Shown in pieces: positions 13,574 through 14,910 of a DNA stretch of 14,910 bases. Source of the stretch: an uncultured Sulfuricurvum sp. Its GTDB lineage: Bacteria; Campylobacterota; Campylobacteria; Campylobacterales; Sulfurimonadaceae. Within the stretch, counting starts at the first letter, position 1; each line of letters starts with the position of its first letter. Under the pieces are notes generated by a model, which saw nothing but the letters and a program-made list of their open reading frames with translations, had not been told where the DNA came from and did no database searches. The DNA is taken from contig NZ_CALDDG010000033.1 of assembly GCF_937936435.1 (NCBI RefSeq), positions 1 to 14,910 of the forward strand. The letters are read 5' to 3'. Both the position numbers and the translations under genes were made by a program.

Positions 13574-14654
13574 CATGAATTTCATCCAGAAGAGCAATCT
13601 TTTCAGTTATACGGCGACTCGGTGTCTGCGTAACGAGTATTATCACAACGATTGCCGTATCTGCATCGATTTGTGCCCTAAGGGCGCGTTTCATATCGTC
13701 CGCAATAAGCTGACGCTGTTTGAAAATGAATGCATCGGATGTGCCGGATGTATTGGAAGCTGTCCGAGCGAAGCATTGGAAATTGAGAGCTTCGATCCTA
13801 ACGGCTTTGCTGCGGAGTTTCAGTATCAAAACGATTTGACCCTTTCGTGTAAAGTATCGACTCCGTGTCTAGGGGTATTTGATGTCGAGCATTATGCCGT
13901 TATGGCACTGCGCTCAGACAAAGAGGTTCAATGCGATTTAAGCCTTTGTGCAGAGTGTGTTTTGAACCAAGACGGCAAATTACATCGTATTATCAGTGAA
14001 AAAATCGATGAAGCGAACCGCTTTTTGGAGTTGGTAGAGCACTCCGAGCGCATAAGCATAGTTGAAGTCAAAGAGGAGCAGGCTCCGAGACGGGCACTCT
14101 TTCGAAAAGGGCTTGAGAAGGTTAAAGAATCTCTCATACAACCGACGGCACAGGCGCATGTAGCCATGACGACAGCACATCACAAGCTTCCGGATATGAA
14201 GATGCCACTCAAACGGATTATGCTGAAAAACTCGCTCAAAGAGCGGGTAGGCGGGTTAAATCAAACGACTTTCACAGATAGAAGCAGTTTGTTCTTCAAT
14301 AAGCAAATCGATTTCCAAAGCTGTACCAACTGCGGTGATTGCAGCCAATTTTGCCCGACAGACGCACTTTTTTTGAGTTCGGATAAACAGGCGATTTTCT
14401 TTTCGCAAGGAAAATGTATCGGATGCGGAATCTGTGAAGATATCTGCAAGCCCAAAGCAATCACAGACAAAGAAGGATTTGACCTTGTCGGTATCGCGTA
14501 TGACCGCGCGGAGCAACTGGTCAGATACGAGATGGTAATGTGTCATGAATGCCGTTGTCCGTACCCTTATAAGGGGGGAGACCCGATTTGTGACCGCTGT
14601 GCCAGCTTTACGACGCAACACGTCAATATGTTTACGTTAGCGAAAGATTTATAA
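13566..14654 (+). CDS. Cytoplasmic polyferredoxin with a C-terminal zinc-ribbon-like motif
   Basis: A 362-residue soluble protein with no signal peptide. Predicted cluster sites: C20-x9-C30-x2-C33-x3-C37 (atypical spacing); C57-x2-C60-x2-C63-x3-C67; C253-x2-C256-x2-C259-x3-C263; C284-x2-C287-x2-C290-x3-C294. Between the two ferredoxin pairs lie a cysteine-bearing segment (C95, C101, C123, C128, C131, with STPCLG) and a charged helical linker (about 140-240). The C-terminus has C326-x2-C329 and C342-x2-C345 (plus C331), like a zinc ribbon or rubredoxin knuckle. I chose the ATG at 13566, which has AAGGCGG upstream; an ATG at 13530 lies further inside the chaperone gene and another at 13575 is possible. 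The overlap with the TorD-family gene suggests coupled expression and a role in maturing the molybdoenzyme or supplying it with electrons. The exact function is unknown. Confidence 0.75.
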   Translation: MGNMNFIQKSNLFSYTATRCLRNEYYHNDCRICIDLCPKGAFHIVRNKLTLFENECIGCAGCIGSCPSEALEIESFDPNGFAAEFQYQNDLTLSCKVSTPCLGVFDVEHYAVMALRSDKEVQCDLSLCAECVLNQDGKLHRIISEKIDEANRFLELVEHSERISIVEVKEEQAPRRALFRKGLEKVKESLIQPTAQAHVAMTTAHHKLPDMKMPLKRIMLKNSLKERVGGLNQTTFTDRSSLFFNKQIDFQSCTNCGDCSQFCPTDALFLSSDKQAIFFSQGKCIGCGICEDICKPKAITDKEGFDLVGIAYDRAEQLVRYEMVMCHECRCPYPYKGGDPICDRCASFTTQHVNMFTLAKDL

Positions 14655-14658
14655 TAAC

Positions 14659-14685
14659 GTTCCCGTCTAACGGGAGCTATTTTTT
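14659..14685 (+). terminator. Intrinsic terminator of the chaperone-polyferredoxin operon
   Basis: GTTCCCGT (14659-14666) pairs with ACGGGAGC (14670-14677), one G-U pair, a 3-base loop, followed by TATTTTTTC. It lies right after the polyferredoxin stop and overlaps the end of the minus-strand gene that follows. Confidence 0.75.
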
Positions 14686-14910
14686 CTCCATCGCGTCTTT
14701 GGCCCCTTTGATCGCACCGTTCATTGCCGATTTGGCAACACTCCATGCACGTACACCTATTGCTTTTGCTTCTTGAGCGGATTTGGAGTTGAGGATTTTT
14801 GTCCCTTTTTTAGTTACACCGCGTTTGATACGAGAAAGGCGATCTCGGAGGAGGACTACCGTTTCTTTGGAGAGATTGGTAAGTTCGTCCGATTGTATTT
14901 GGATATCGTG
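14677..14910 (-). CDS. Partial unrecognised protein, C-terminal 77 residues
   Basis: An open reading frame on the minus strand runs from the window edge to a TAG at 14679-14677. The visible part is basic and helical, rich in Lys, Ala and Ser, with segments VVLLRDRLSRIKRGVTKKG and SAQEAKAIGVRAWSVAKSAM, and ends GAKDAMEKK. No cysteines, signal peptide or membrane segment are visible. The N-terminus lies outside the window. The repeated small-residue helix pattern suggests a helical-bundle or nucleoid-like small protein, but I do not recognise the family. Confidence 0.6.
   Translation of the reverse strand, partial: HDIQIQSDELTNLSKETVVLLRDRLSRIKRGVTKKGTKILNSKSAQEAKAIGVRAWSVAKSAMNGAIKGAKDAMEKK

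Noticed and set aside
13371..13829. 152-residue minus-strand frame across the chaperone-polyferredoxin junction
   Set aside because: It is antisense to two well-supported genes and has no start signal or family resemblance.
1..14910. tRNA, rRNA, insertion sequences, integrase or phage genes
   Set aside because: None could be recognised. Gene style is uniform and no terminal repeats or target-site duplications were seen, so there is no direct sign of recent transfer.

Overview
The window looks like chromosome from a sulfur- or hydrogen-oxidising campylobacterote (Epsilonproteobacteria), most like Sulfuricurvum or Sulfurimonas. This rests on codon style, moderate GC (roughly mid-40s percent by eye), AT-rich intergenic regions with TATAAT-type -10 boxes, and the set of periplasmic redox genes. 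The genus is an inference; there is no rRNA or marker gene here.

Layout. (1) 1-484 is AT-rich non-coding DNA ending in the promoter and ribosome binding site of a FadL/OmpP1-family outer-membrane protein (485-1699). (2) A two-gene unit follows: a secreted protein with two DUF302-like modules (1880-2890) and a lipoprotein that also looks DUF302-like (2887-3720). (3) A convergent minus-strand operon runs 5773->3761: a protein with leucine-rich-repeat-variant (LRV) repeats, an unrecognised helical protein, and an Mrp/ApbC-type ATPase without the usual CxxC pair. (4) The 296-base divergent region 5774-6069 holds a helically phased direct-repeat array next to a promoter. (5) The main locus, 6070-12823, is a tight five-gene operon: exported double-rhodanese protein, Tat-exported type II DMSO-reductase-family molybdenum catalytic subunit, four-cluster Fe-S beta subunit, a gamma subunit fusing a heme-b domain to a cytochrome c domain, and a small exported cysteine-rich protein. 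(6) After a terminator and a second hairpin come a TorD-family chaperone (13004-13573) and an overlapping polyferredoxin (13566-14654), then a terminator and the 3' end of a minus-strand gene.

How it fits together. The alpha, beta and gamma proteins have the subunit logic of soluble periplasmic type II enzymes (selenate, chlorate and perchlorate reductases; dimethylsulfide and ethylbenzene dehydrogenases): Mo-bisMGD with FS0, a four-cluster Fe-S wire, then heme b. Here the wire continues within the same polypeptide to a c-type heme. TorD would guard the folded alpha subunit before Tat export. The polyferredoxin may help cofactor assembly or electron supply. The rhodanese as first gene suggests a sulfur-compound substrate, by analogy with Sud and polysulfide reductase in Wolinella, but the substrate cannot be read from the sequence. 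The best candidate for an undescribed system is this rhodanese / type II Mo-enzyme / gamma-cytochrome c operon with its phased regulatory array.
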